Shown here one piece after another: positions 1-6,777 of a DNA stretch of 7,966 bases. The translations under genes and the position numbers were made by a program. Every line of letters starts with the position of its first letter. Position 1 is the stretch's first letter. The notes beneath the pieces were generated by a model. That model was not told the origin of the DNA and did no database searches. It saw only the letters and a program-made list of their open reading frames with translations. Source of the DNA: CAZBGL01 sp964491375 (lineage in GTDB: Bacteria; Desulfobacterota; Deferrisomatia; Deferrisomatales; Deferrisomataceae). The DNA lies in assembly GCA_964491375.1 (NCBI GenBank), contig CAZBGL010000217.1:1-7966 (forward strand), written 5' to 3'.

Positions 1-859
1 CCTCAGCCCGGTACGCCTCGCCCCGTTCCTCGAGGCGGGCCAATACCCGGTCCACAGCCCCGGAGGCGTGGAGCTCGCGCTCGGAAAACCAGCGATCGTA
101 GCGCACCCCGAACGCCTCCAGGTCCTCCCGGATCCCCTCCAGGATCCGTTCCCCTGCCCAGACCCCGAGGCGCTCCACCGCCTCGGACTCGGGCCACTCC
201 CACAGGGCCTCTCCGTGGAACTCGAGGGCCTCCCGGGCCAGATCCCGCACGTACTCCCCCTGATAGTGATCCTCCGGGAACGCCACGGGATCTCCCCGCA
301 ACTGCCGGCAGCGCAGGTACACCGACCGGCCCAGGATCCGCATCTGGTTGCCGGCGTCGTTGATGTAGTACTCCCGCTCCACCCGGAACCCCGCCGCCTC
401 CAGGATGCGGGCCATGGCATCCCCCACGGCGGCCCCCCGGCCGTGGCCCACGTGGAGGGGGCCGGTGGGGTTGGCGGACACGAACTCCACCTGCACGCGC
501 CGGCCGTTCCCCACGGGACTGTGCCCGAACCGCTGCCCGGCCCGCTCCACCTCCCGGATCACCCGGGTCCAGGCCTCGGGCCGCAGACGGAAGTTCAAAA
601 AGCCGGGGCCCGCGACCTCCACGGACTCCACCAGCCCCTCCGGGTCCTCCAGGCGATCTCGCAGGAGCCCGGCCACCTCCCTCGGGGGACGCCGCGCTGC
701 GGACGCCGCCACCAGCGCCACGTTGCTCGCAAAATCTCCGTGCTGGGGGTTCCGCGGGGGCTCCACGGTCCAGCGGGGAAGCCGCCCCTCCGGCAAACAT
801 CCGTCCTGCCGGGCCCGCTCCAACGCCTCCCGGAGCAGGCGTTCCACGGTCTTTCGCAC
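1..859 (-). CDS. argS: Arginyl-tRNA synthetase, N-terminal half (cut by left window edge)
   Basis: This class I aminoacyl-tRNA synthetase charges tRNA-Arg with arginine in the cytoplasm. About 286 residues are visible of the roughly 560 usual for ArgS; the rest, including the KMSKS region, lies beyond the left edge. Residues 1-100 are the Arg-specific N-terminal tRNA-recognition domain (HGDFASNVAL near residue 40). The catalytic domain follows, with the HIGH-type signature PTGPLHVGHG (first His at residue 136, bases 452-454) and the ArgS-typical EYYINDAGNQM. I chose the GTG at 859 because AGGAGG lies 5 bases upstream (865-870) and the protein then begins in the usual way (VRKTVERLL). An in-frame ATG at 889 would overlap the upstream stop as ATGA and add ten residues, but its nearest purine-rich site is about 16 bases away. 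It is the third visible gene of the operon starting at 1958. Identity is firm; the start is less so. Confidence 0.95.
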   Translation of the reverse strand, partial: MRKTVERLLREALERARQDGCLPEGRLPRWTVEPPRNPQHGDFASNVALVAASAARRPPREVAGLLRDRLEDPEGLVESVEVAGPGFLNFRLRPEAWTRVIREVERAGQRFGHSPVGNGRRVQVEFVSANPTGPLHVGHGRGAAVGDAMARILEAAGFRVEREYYINDAGNQMRILGRSVYLRCRQLRGDPVAFPEDHYQGEYVRDLAREALEFHGEALWEWPESEAVERLGVWAGERILEGIREDLEAFGVRYDRWFSERELHASGAVDRVLARLEERGEAYRAE

Positions 860-864
860 ACCGT

Positions 865-870
865 CCTCCT
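865..870 (-). promoter_or_regulatory. Ribosome binding site deciding the argS GTG start
   Basis: AGGAGG on the minus strand, 5 bases before the GTG at 859. It favours this start over the in-frame ATG at 889, which lacks a well-placed Shine-Dalgarno sequence. It lies just past the stop of the upstream small gene, so argS could be translated by re-initiating ribosomes. Confidence 0.6.
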
Positions 871-885
871 CAGGCCACCCGGGGC

Positions 886-1077
886 TCATCCGTCCCCGAA
901 CACGTCCTCCACCCGCTTGTGCCGCTCCGGCCGCGTGCCCGGCTCCTCCTCGGGCTTCAACCGCTCATCCCGGCAGAAGTCCGGGCAGTGGAGCAGGGTC
1001 TCGCGAATCGTGTGTTTCTTCGTACAGTTCTCGCGCCAGGCGCACACGCTGCACTGGATCCGAACGTCCAGGGTCAT
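886..1077 (-). CDS. Small Cys-rich protein (63 aa), unrecognised
   Basis: I do not recognise a named family. The 63-residue product has five cysteines in its first 35 residues: C9 and C12 (CSVC), C18, C31 and C35. The tail is charged and probably disordered, rich in Glu, Arg and Pro. The spacing CxxC-x5-C-x12-C-x3-C suggests a small zinc or iron-sulfur knuckle, which is inference. No signal peptide or membrane segment is visible, so it should be cytoplasmic. The start is well supported: AGGAGG at 1084-1089 sits 6 bases before the ATG. The ATG overlaps the nitrilase-family stop as ATGA (1074-1077), and the gene ends 26 bases before the argS GTG. The strong ribosome site, clean overlap and non-random composition argue that it is real. 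It may be a metal- or RNA-binding partner of its neighbours, but nothing in the sequence proves this. Confidence 0.8.
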   Translation of the reverse strand: MTLDVRIQCSVCAWRENCTKKHTIRETLLHCPDFCRDERLKPEEEPGTRPERHKRVEDVFGDG

Positions 1078-1958
1078 GGCGATCCTCCTGCCGGCGGGTC
1101 TGCCGGCGCACCCTCTGGGAGCCCCTCCGCGGTCTCGGGCCAGGGCACCCCGGCGATCGCCGCGTACTGCCGGGGCCGCCGGTCCCGCAGGAACGGCCAG
1201 GTCCGACGGGCCTCCTCCACAGCGCCCACGTCCAGCTCCGCCAGGAAGACCCCCTCGCCCAGGGGCATGGGCTCGGCCACCAGGTCCCCGTCGGGCCGCA
1301 CCACGAAGCTGTGGCCGTAGAAGTCCAGGCCCGCCTCGCTTCCCACGCGGTTCACCCGCACCACGTAGATCCCGTTGGCGATGGCATGGCTCACACCCAT
1401 GGCGAGCCACCGTTCCCGCGTTGCGTACGCCGCGGCCGTGGGCACGAACACCACGTGCGCCCCGGCCAGAGCGAGGCACCGAAACCCTTCGGGAAAGAAG
1501 TGATCCCAGCCGAGCTGCACCCCCAGCGTCAGGTCCCCGACCCGGAAAACCGGAAACCCCAGGTCCCCCGGGGCAAACACCCTCCGCTCCGGCCATCCCG
1601 GGATGTCGGGGAGGTGGACCTTCCGGTACCGGCCCGCCACCGAGCCGTCCGGCTCGACGATCAGGGCGCTGTTGTGGTACACGCCCTGGAGGCTCCGCTC
1701 GCAGAACGGCAGCACCAGAGCCACCCCGGCATCCCGGGCCAGGGCGCGGGCCCACCCCTCCAGATCCCCTCCAGGGGAGACCGCATGGGGCGCCGGGTCC
1801 GGGTCCCTTTCGGCCAGGAACCACGGATGGCAGCCCAGTTCGGGCAGGCACACCAGACCAGCCCCCCGGGACCGGGCGGCCCGGACGTGCTGCTCCACCT
1901 TGCGGCGGGTCCGTTCGGTGTCCCCGCCGGGGGCGAACTGTACGAGGGCGATCTTCAC
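1074..1958 (-). CDS. Nitrilase-superfamily (carbon-nitrogen hydrolase) protein lacking the catalytic cysteine
   Basis: The 294-residue protein has the full nitrilase alpha-beta-beta-alpha fold pattern, and its overall sequence is closest in style to N-carbamoylputrescine amidase (AguB): it starts KIALVQFAPGG, has the Glu loop LPELG (E40), a second Glu in FCERS (E87), the catalytic-Lys segment YRKVHLPDIPG (K113), and later WPFLRDRRP. The nucleophile strand, normally GVxICWDxxFPE, reads GVQLGWDHFFPE, so glycine (G150, codon GGC, bases 1509-1511) replaces the cysteine. By family knowledge this should abolish amidase or nitrilase chemistry. The nearest later cysteine, 11 residues on, is not at the nucleophile elbow. 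The GTG at 1958 gives the usual family N-terminus; a second in-frame GTG at 1991 would add 11 residues. Neither has a strong ribosome site. It is the first gene of the argS operon, and its stop overlaps the next start as ATGA. The frame is intact, so it does not look like a decayed gene. Confidence 0.88.
   Translation of the reverse strand: MKIALVQFAPGGDTERTRRKVEQHVRAARSRGAGLVCLPELGCHPWFLAERDPDPAPHAVSPGGDLEGWARALARDAGVALVLPFCERSLQGVYHNSALIVEPDGSVAGRYRKVHLPDIPGWPERRVFAPGDLGFPVFRVGDLTLGVQLGWDHFFPEGFRCLALAGAHVVFVPTAAAYATRERWLAMGVSHAIANGIYVVRVNRVGSEAGLDFYGHSFVVRPDGDLVAEPMPLGEGVFLAELDVGAVEEARRTWPFLRDRRPRQYAAIAGVPWPETAEGLPEGAPADPPAGGSP
1084..1089 (-). promoter_or_regulatory. Ribosome binding site of the small Cys-rich gene
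   Basis: A full AGGAGG on the minus strand, 6 bases upstream of the ATG at 1077 and inside the 3' end of the nitrilase-family gene. It is the best evidence that the 63-codon frame is translated. Confidence 0.7.
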
Positions 1959-2018
1959 GGGATGCAGACCTGTCCGGCCGGGCCGGGGCACGGAAAGCCG
2001 GTGTCAGAGGAAAAGAAC

Positions 2019-2024
2019 TATTAT
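2019..2024 (+). promoter_or_regulatory. Candidate -10 element for the creatininase-family gene
   Basis: TATTAT on the plus strand matches TATAAT at five of six positions and would start transcription near 2031, leaving a leader of only about 18 bases before the ATG at 2049. No convincing -35 lies 16-18 bases upstream and there is no TG extension. It overlaps the -10 of the opposite-strand promoter, which suggests a shared bidirectional element. Confidence 0.35.
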
Positions 2025-2047
2025 TACTTTCCCACAAGGAATGTCAA
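2020..2047 (-). promoter_or_regulatory. Sigma-70 promoter for the nitrilase-like/Cys-rich/argS operon
   Basis: On the minus strand there is a perfect TTGACA (-35, 2042-2047), a 16-base spacer and AATAAT (-10, 2020-2025; five of six match TATAAT). This predicts transcription starting near 2013 and a leader of about 55 bases to the GTG at 1958. The region is strikingly AT-rich against a very GC-rich background. The -35 box sits between the ribosome site and the start codon of the divergent creatininase-family gene. Confidence 0.65.
2036..2040 (+). promoter_or_regulatory. Ribosome binding site of the creatininase-family gene
   Basis: AAGGA, 8 bases upstream of the ATG at 2049. It supports that ATG as the start, although the open frame extends far upstream as an artefact of high GC. 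Confidence 0.6.
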
Positions 2048-2048
2048 C

Positions 2049-2783
2049 ATGCGCATCGACCGTTTGACCATGCCCGGTTTCTCCCGGGCCCTGGCCCAGA
2101 CCCCCGTGGCCGTGCTGCCGGTGGGAAGCGTGGAGGAGCACGGCGCACACCTGCCGCTCGCCGCCGACACCCTGCAGATCTGGGAGGTCGCCCGGCGCGC
2201 CGTGGAGACCGAACCCGCCCTCCTGTGCCCGCCGGTGGCGTACGGATACTGCCGGAGCACCCGGGACCACCCCGGAACCCTGTCCATCCGACCCGGTACG
2301 CTCCGCCGGGTCGTGTTCGACATCGGGGAGTCGCTCTACCGCCAGGGGGTCCGCGGCCTCATCGTCGCATCGGGCCACGCCGGCGGGCTCCACATGGCCG
2401 CCCTCGAGGAGGCGGGGGAACGTCTGATCGAGACCTTTCCCGGGCTCGAGGTGGCCGTGGTGTGCGAGTACGACTGGGCCCGTGAGGCCGGACGGGCCGG
2501 CCTGGTGGAAACCCCGGACGACGGCCACGCCGGCGAGATCGAAACGAGCCGAATCCTGGCCATCGACCCGGATCTCGTCCGGGGAACCAGCCCCGAGGAG
2601 TACCCCCGGTTCGACCGCCCGTTTCTGGTCCGTGACAAGCGTTCCCGATGGCCCGGAGGAGTGTGGGGCAACCCCGGGCTCGCCTCGGCGGACAAAGGGA
2701 GGGAGCTCCTGGAGGCTTCGGCCCGCCGGATGGCCCGGCTCATCCGGCGGATGCGCGAACGCCTGGAGTCCAACCGGGTGTAG
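2049..2783 (+). CDS. Creatininase-family amidohydrolase
   Basis: This is a 244-residue cytoplasmic metal-dependent hydrolase of the creatininase/creatinine amidohydrolase family, which includes creatininase, the FAPy deformylase ArfB and the mycofactocin protein MftE. Members usually open small amides or peptides using two metal ions. The signature GSVEEHGAHLPLAAD supplies the expected ligands E29, H31 and D40, with the same spacing as creatininase E34/H36/D45. ASGHAGG (H110) takes the place of the usual GHGGN, so the Asn is replaced by Gly. DDGHAGEIETS (E163) is the second conserved family motif. The ATG at 2049 has AAGGA 8 bases upstream. The gene diverges from the argS operon and meets the hybrid kinase convergently, the last 44 bases overlapping. 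The substrate cannot be assigned: no mycofactocin or flavin genes are visible. Family assignment is firm; function is open. Confidence 0.9.
   Translation: MRIDRLTMPGFSRALAQTPVAVLPVGSVEEHGAHLPLAADTLQIWEVARRAVETEPALLCPPVAYGYCRSTRDHPGTLSIRPGTLRRVVFDIGESLYRQGVRGLIVASGHAGGLHMAALEEAGERLIETFPGLEVAVVCEYDWAREAGRAGLVETPDDGHAGEIETSRILAIDPDLVRGTSPEEYPRFDRPFLVRDKRSRWPGGVWGNPGLASADKGRELLEASARRMARLIRRMRERLESNRV
2723..2750. repeat. Perfect 10-bp inverted repeat in the convergent gene overlap
   Basis: CCGCCGGATG (2723-2732), 8 bases, then its exact complement CATCCGGCGG (2741-2750). The loop reaches the kinase stop codon (2740-2742), and the repeat also lies within the last codons of the creatininase-family gene. 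It would form a very stable hairpin in either transcript. Neither side is followed by a T-run, so it is not a classical intrinsic terminator. Confidence 0.6.
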
Positions 2784-5700
2784 CGCCCTCTTGCGATGCG
2801 GCCACCCGTTGGGCTCCGTCCGCCCTCTGGAGAACCCGCTCCACGGCGCGCTCCAGTTCGGCCATCCGAAAGGGCTTCTGCAGGAACACCGTGCACGGCA
2901 GATCCAAAAGGGCCTCCCCCTGGTCCACGTGGCCCGAAATGAGCACGGCCGGCAACCCCGGCCAGCGTTCCCGGAGCCGCCTGAGCAGCTCCGGACCCCG
3001 AATCCCGGCCATGACCACGTCGGTGACCAGCACGTCGACCCGGTGCTGCCCACCCAACCCCGCCTCGGCCGCCTCCCCCGATTCGAACGCCAGCACCTGG
3101 AACCCGAGGGACTCCAGGGCTTCGGCCGCCAGTTCCCTCACCCAACGGTCGTCTTCGACCAACGCGGCCACGAGCCCCTCGAACGGCACGCCCTCTCGGG
3201 ACTCCGGCCCCTGGGCCTCTTCCGGGGCCGTATCCGCCGTCCCTTCCGGCCAGAACACCCGGAACACGGCCCCGGCCCCCGGATCGGACTCCACTTCGAT
3301 GAATCCCCCCGCTTGGCGCACGATCCCGTAGACCGTGCTCAGGCCCAGCCCCGTGCCGCGCTCCTGGCCCTTGGTGGTGAAGAACGGCTCGAAGATGTGC
3401 TCCATCACTTCCTGGGGGATCCCCACACCGGTGTCCTCCACCTCGATCACCGCATGCTCCAGAGCCCTTTCTCCCTCTGGCGCCTTTCTCACGGCCCGAC
3501 GGGTTCGGATCCACAGATCCCCGCCGGTGGGCATGGCATCCCGTGCGTTCACCACCAGATTGAGGACCACCTGCTCCAACTGCCCCGGATCGGCCCGGAC
3601 CGTGCCCACGTCCTCTCCCAGATCGAAGTGGAGGCGCACGTCCTCACCGATCACCCGTTCCAACATGCCCGCCAGGTCCCGGAGCACGTCGTTGATCGAG
3701 ATCCGTTTGGGCTCCACCACCTGTCTGCGGCTGAACGTGAGCAACTGCCGGGTCAGGTGGGCCGCCCGGTCCACCGCCTTGAGGATCTCCCTTGCCGCCC
3801 GGCCGCCCCTTTCGTCTTGGGGGAGGCGGCGAGACAGGATCTCCGCATAACCCGAGATGGCCGTCAGGAGGTTGTTGAAGTCGTGGGCCACCCCCCCGGC
3901 CAGCCGTCCCAGGGCCTCCATCCGCTGGCTGTGGGTCAACTGGGCCTCCAGGGTCCTGCGCTCGGTCTGGTCGAACAGGACCCCTTCGATCCATCCCTGT
4001 CCCCCCGCGGCGCGGACCTCGCGGCCGACGTCAAACACCCATCGCACGTTGCCCTCCGCGTCGTGGATCCGGTACTCCACCTCATACGCCCGTCCCCTAG
4101 CCAGGGCCCTTTCGATTTCCCGTGCCACCCGGGGGCGGTCCTCGGGCACCACCCAATGGCCCAGTCCCCTTCCCGGGCGGTCCACGATCTGACCGGCCTC
4201 ACATCCCAACACAGCCCGCACCGCCGAACTGACGAACACCACCGGCGAGCGGTCCGGCCGGTTGGCACACCGGTACACCATGCCGGGAAGATTCTCGATC
4301 AGGGTCTCCAGCGAGCGGCGGGTTTCAGCCAACCGCTCCTCGGCGGCCAATCGTTCGAGTTCGCCCGCGGCCCGCTGGGCGTACAGGGCGACCAGGTCCT
4401 GTTCGGCCGGGCCGAACTCGACAGGGGTGTCGTGGAACACGCACAGCACACCGAGCACCCGTCCCCGGCTGTCCCGGAGGGGATGTCCCAGGTAGGCCTC
4501 CACCTTGTGCCGTTGGAGGAAAGAGGCCGTAGGAAAGCGTTCCATGGCCCCATGGGTGAGGATGAGGGGGGTCCCGGAGGCCACCACCTCTTGGCAGGGG
4601 GTTCCCTCAAGGGGATACGGGGGAAGCTCCACGGGGACACCCCGGTCCGCTGCCGCCAAGGGGACCGCCGTGGCGCCCTCCGGGCGGGCGCGCGCCACCA
4701 TGACCCATCGGCAGCCCAGCTCCCCGCACAGGGCTTCGGCCATCCGCTGAAACAGGGCCGAACCCGTGAGGGCGGCCGTGGTTTCGTGGAGCCGTCTCAG
4801 CCTCTGCTCGGCGCGGCGGCGGTTTTCGGCCTCCATCCGGAGCGCCGCAAGGGCATTGGACCGTTCCAAGGCCACCCCTGCCATGTGGCCCACCGTCTCC
4901 AGGGCCTCCTTCTCGTGGGCCGCGAACCTCCGAACCGACCGGAACCCCAGGCTCAGCACCCCCAGGACCCGGCCTTCGGCCCTCAACGGAACCGCGGCAA
5001 CCGAACGCACCCGGCTGAGCTCCATCGCGGCCCGGACCGCCCTGGGATGCTCGGCGTAGTGTTCCAGCACCAGGGTGCGCTCCCCGAGGAACGCCTCGCC
5101 CGTGACGCCGTGATCCCGGGGGATCCGGGCGTACCGGGCTTGGAACGGCCTGGGCAGGTTCCGGCCGGCTGCCAGGTACAGGTCCCCCTGCTCCGGGTCC
5201 AGCCGGTACACCGAGGCCATGTCCGCCCGGAACGCGGCCACCGCGCCTTCTACCAGGGCGTGGAGCACGTCCCCTTCGGTGTCGGCCAGGGCGAGCCGGC
5301 TCGCCAGCCGGTAGAGGCCGTCCAACGCCCTGGCCCTGCGGGCGAGCTCGTCTTCCCACCGTTTCCGGTCGGTGATGTCCCGGAGCACGCCGGCCACTCC
5401 CTGAATACGGCCCGCGCCGTCCCGGATGGGCACTCGAACCGACAGGAAGATCCGGGGCTCACCGTCCACCGTGAAGATTTCCTCGCCGTGCAAAGGTTGA
5501 CCGCTTTCCAGGACCTTCCGGTCCCGGTCCACAACGGCCTCGGCTACCTCCCGGGGGAGGAGATCCGCCGCGGTGCGCCCGAGCGCGCGCTCGGGCGGAA
5601 CCCCCAGCACCCGGGCGGCGGCCGGGTTGACCAGCAGGTACCGGCCGGCACGGTCCTTCAGGAAGATCACGTCCTCGGAGCCGTGGGCCAGTGCTTGGAG

Positions 5701-6741
5701 CTGTTCACCCCGTTCGCGGACCTCCTCCAGGAGCCTCCTGTACCGGATCCCCGTCCACGTGCGCCACGCCGCCACCCACGCCAGGATCAGGCTCAAGGTG
5801 CCCAACGCAGCCATGAACCCCTCGTACAGGGCCTCCCGTCGCCAGGGGGCGAGGGCCGTTTCCTCGTCCATCTCCACCACGAGCCCCCAGCCGGCCTCGG
5901 TGATCCACCGCAGCGCGGCCAGGGCGGGCCGTCCCCTCAGCCCCAGGAAGCGCCCCCTCATCTGTCTGAGTTCCAAGGCCGCGGTCACGGCAGAACCCCG
6001 GGCCCGGGCGTCGTCGCTCCGGGCCGCATCCCCTCCCCCGGCAGGGAACACCTGGGGCCTGCCGTCACCGGTCCGGAACACCAAGTAGCACCGGATCCCG
6101 CTGTCTTCGGGCTCACCGGCCTGGAGCATCGGCGCCAGGGTTTTCAAGGGATCCAGATATAGGGCCGCCACGCCCACCACATCGGGCCCGGCCGGCCTGG
6201 AACCCGGGTCGAGCGCCCAAACGACAGGCACGAGAAACCCCACCAGGGGCTGCCCCCCCGGCGCGGTGTGGAGGCCGTGGAGAAGGAAACGCCCCTCCCT
6301 CGCCACCCGGCGGGCCATGGGGGCCGCCCCGGGGCAGGGAGGCGGAGACCCGGCGGCCTTGAGCATCAGTTCGCCGTCGGGGGTGAATAGGTAGGCACCG
6401 ACGACCCCCCTGAAGCGCTTGAGGTTCTCCAGGTGGGCCTGGAAGTGGGTTTCGGGCAGGTCCCGGGGACAGGCCCCGCCGGCGCACAGGCTGACCAGAT
6501 CGGGATCCCAGGCGAGCACCTCCACGTCGGCCCGGCGTTCCGCCAACCAAGTGGAAACGGCCGCACGGCGCGCCTCGGCCAGGGCCTCCAGCCGGTCCAG
6601 AACCCGGTCGACCTGACGGCGCTTCGCCAAACGCTGGGCGTGGACGAATCCCCCCGCCAGGAGGACCACCACCACGGATCCCGCCGCCACCCCAGCCACA
6701 AGGATCCGCCTTTTTCCGGAAGGGCTGAACGCTGCGCTCAC
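2740..6741 (-). CDS. Membrane-bound hybrid histidine kinase (Cache-like sensor, PAS-GAF-GAF-PAS-HisKA-HATPase-REC)
   Basis: This 1333-residue sensor kinase should autophosphorylate on His and pass phosphate to its own receiver. Order: TM1 about 12-33; periplasmic Cache-like sensor about 34-305 (STWLAERRADVEVLA, later VVGVAALYLDPLKTLAPML); TM2 about 306-325; PAS about 342-458 (ends GVLRDITDRK); GAF about 465-632; GAF about 650-800 (LEGTPCQEV); PAS about 808-928; HisKA with GGVAHDFNNLL (H953, bases 3883-3885); HATPase with N box NLVVNARDAM, G1 DTGVGIP, F box FEPFFTTK and G2 GTGLGLS; REC about 1190-1303 with E1196/D1197, phosphoacceptor D1241, S1269 and K1289. About 30 tail residues follow REC. 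All key residues are present. The GTG at 6741 is chosen because GAGGAG lies 5 bases upstream and TM1 follows at once; the frame is open further upstream but looks non-coding. The sensor contains C86, C91, C136 and C218. The signal sensed is unknown. Confidence 0.93.
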   Translation of the reverse strand: MSAAFSPSGKRRILVAGVAAGSVVVVLLAGGFVHAQRLAKRRQVDRVLDRLEALAEARRAAVSTWLAERRADVEVLAWDPDLVSLCAGGACPRDLPETHFQAHLENLKRFRGVVGAYLFTPDGELMLKAAGSPPPCPGAAPMARRVAREGRFLLHGLHTAPGGQPLVGFLVPVVWALDPGSRPAGPDVVGVAALYLDPLKTLAPMLQAGEPEDSGIRCYLVFRTGDGRPQVFPAGGGDAARSDDARARGSAVTAALELRQMRGRFLGLRGRPALAALRWITEAGWGLVVEMDEETALAPWRREALYEGFMAALGTLSLILAWVAAWRTWTGIRYRRLLEEVRERGEQLQALAHGSEDVIFLKDRAGRYLLVNPAAARVLGVPPERALGRTAADLLPREVAEAVVDRDRKVLESGQPLHGEEIFTVDGEPRIFLSVRVPIRDGAGRIQGVAGVLRDITDRKRWEDELARRARALDGLYRLASRLALADTEGDVLHALVEGAVAAFRADMASVYRLDPEQGDLYLAAGRNLPRPFQARYARIPRDHGVTGEAFLGERTLVLEHYAEHPRAVRAAMELSRVRSVAAVPLRAEGRVLGVLSLGFRSVRRFAAHEKEALETVGHMAGVALERSNALAALRMEAENRRRAEQRLRRLHETTAALTGSALFQRMAEALCGELGCRWVMVARARPEGATAVPLAAADRGVPVELPPYPLEGTPCQEVVASGTPLILTHGAMERFPTASFLQRHKVEAYLGHPLRDSRGRVLGVLCVFHDTPVEFGPAEQDLVALYAQRAAGELERLAAEERLAETRRSLETLIENLPGMVYRCANRPDRSPVVFVSSAVRAVLGCEAGQIVDRPGRGLGHWVVPEDRPRVAREIERALARGRAYEVEYRIHDAEGNVRWVFDVGREVRAAGGQGWIEGVLFDQTERRTLEAQLTHSQRMEALGRLAGGVAHDFNNLLTAISGYAEILSRRLPQDERGGRAAREILKAVDRAAHLTRQLLTFSRRQVVEPKRISINDVLRDLAGMLERVIGEDVRLHFDLGEDVGTVRADPGQLEQVVLNLVVNARDAMPTGGDLWIRTRRAVRKAPEGERALEHAVIEVEDTGVGIPQEVMEHIFEPFFTTKGQERGTGLGLSTVYGIVRQAGGFIEVESDPGAGAVFRVFWPEGTADTAPEEAQGPESREGVPFEGLVAALVEDDRWVRELAAEALESLGFQVLAFESGEAAEAGLGGQHRVDVLVTDVVMAGIRGPELLRRLRERWPGLPAVLISGHVDQGEALLDLPCTVFLQKPFRMAELERAVERVLQRADGAQRVAASQEGATPGWTPGVRASAG
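5576..5597. repeat. 22-bp perfect palindrome inside the kinase PAS-1 coding region
   Basis: The arms CGCCCGAGCG and CGCTCGGGCG are exact complements separated by the self-complementary pair CG, so all 22 bases are palindromic. The sequence encodes part of the Pro-Glu-Arg-Ala-Leu-Gly-Arg segment of the first PAS domain. No associated gene boundary is visible. Confidence 0.6.
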
Positions 6742-6773
6742 CAGGGCTCCTCGTGTCCTGCCAGGTCCGCCAT
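6738..6773 (-). CDS. Possible 11-codon leader ORF coupled to the hybrid kinase
   Basis: On the minus strand, an ATG at 6773 opens a frame encoding MADLAGHEEPW. Its TGA stop (6738-6740) overlaps the kinase GTG start (6739-6741) as GTGA. A weak GGTGA-type ribosome site lies about 7 bases before the ATG and forms part of the 3' arm of the inverted repeat at 6778-6800. Such an arrangement could couple kinase translation to the leader peptide. An ORF this short can arise by chance, and the kinase has its own good ribosome site, so this is only a candidate. Confidence 0.2.
   Translation of the reverse strand: MADLAGHEEPW
6747..6752 (-). promoter_or_regulatory. Ribosome binding site of the hybrid kinase
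   Basis: GAGGAG on the minus strand, 5 bases before the GTG at 6741. It selects this start over the in-frame GTG at 6783 and over more distant starts in the long open frame. Confidence 0.6.
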
Positions 6774-6777
6774 GGAT

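Noticed and set aside
1594..1605. A 12-bp palindrome CATCCCGGGATG in the nitrilase-like gene
   Set aside because: Short palindromes of this kind are expected in GC-rich coding DNA; no further context supports a site.
886..2037. A 383-codon minus-strand frame that ends with the small Cys-rich protein
   Set aside because: Only the last 63 codons look like protein. The earlier part is a shadow of the nitrilase-family gene in another frame; the ribosome site at 1084-1089 fixes the real start at 1077.
68..2485. An 805-codon plus-strand open frame opposite argS and the nitrilase-like gene
   Set aside because: Low-complexity Pro/Arg/Gly composition and antisense to three convincing genes; a GC artefact.
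2482..6162. A 1226-codon open frame on the plus strand, opposite the hybrid kinase
   Set aside because: The translation is Pro/Arg/Gly/His-rich with no domain, while the opposite strand encodes a complete kinase. High GC at third codon positions keeps antisense frames open.
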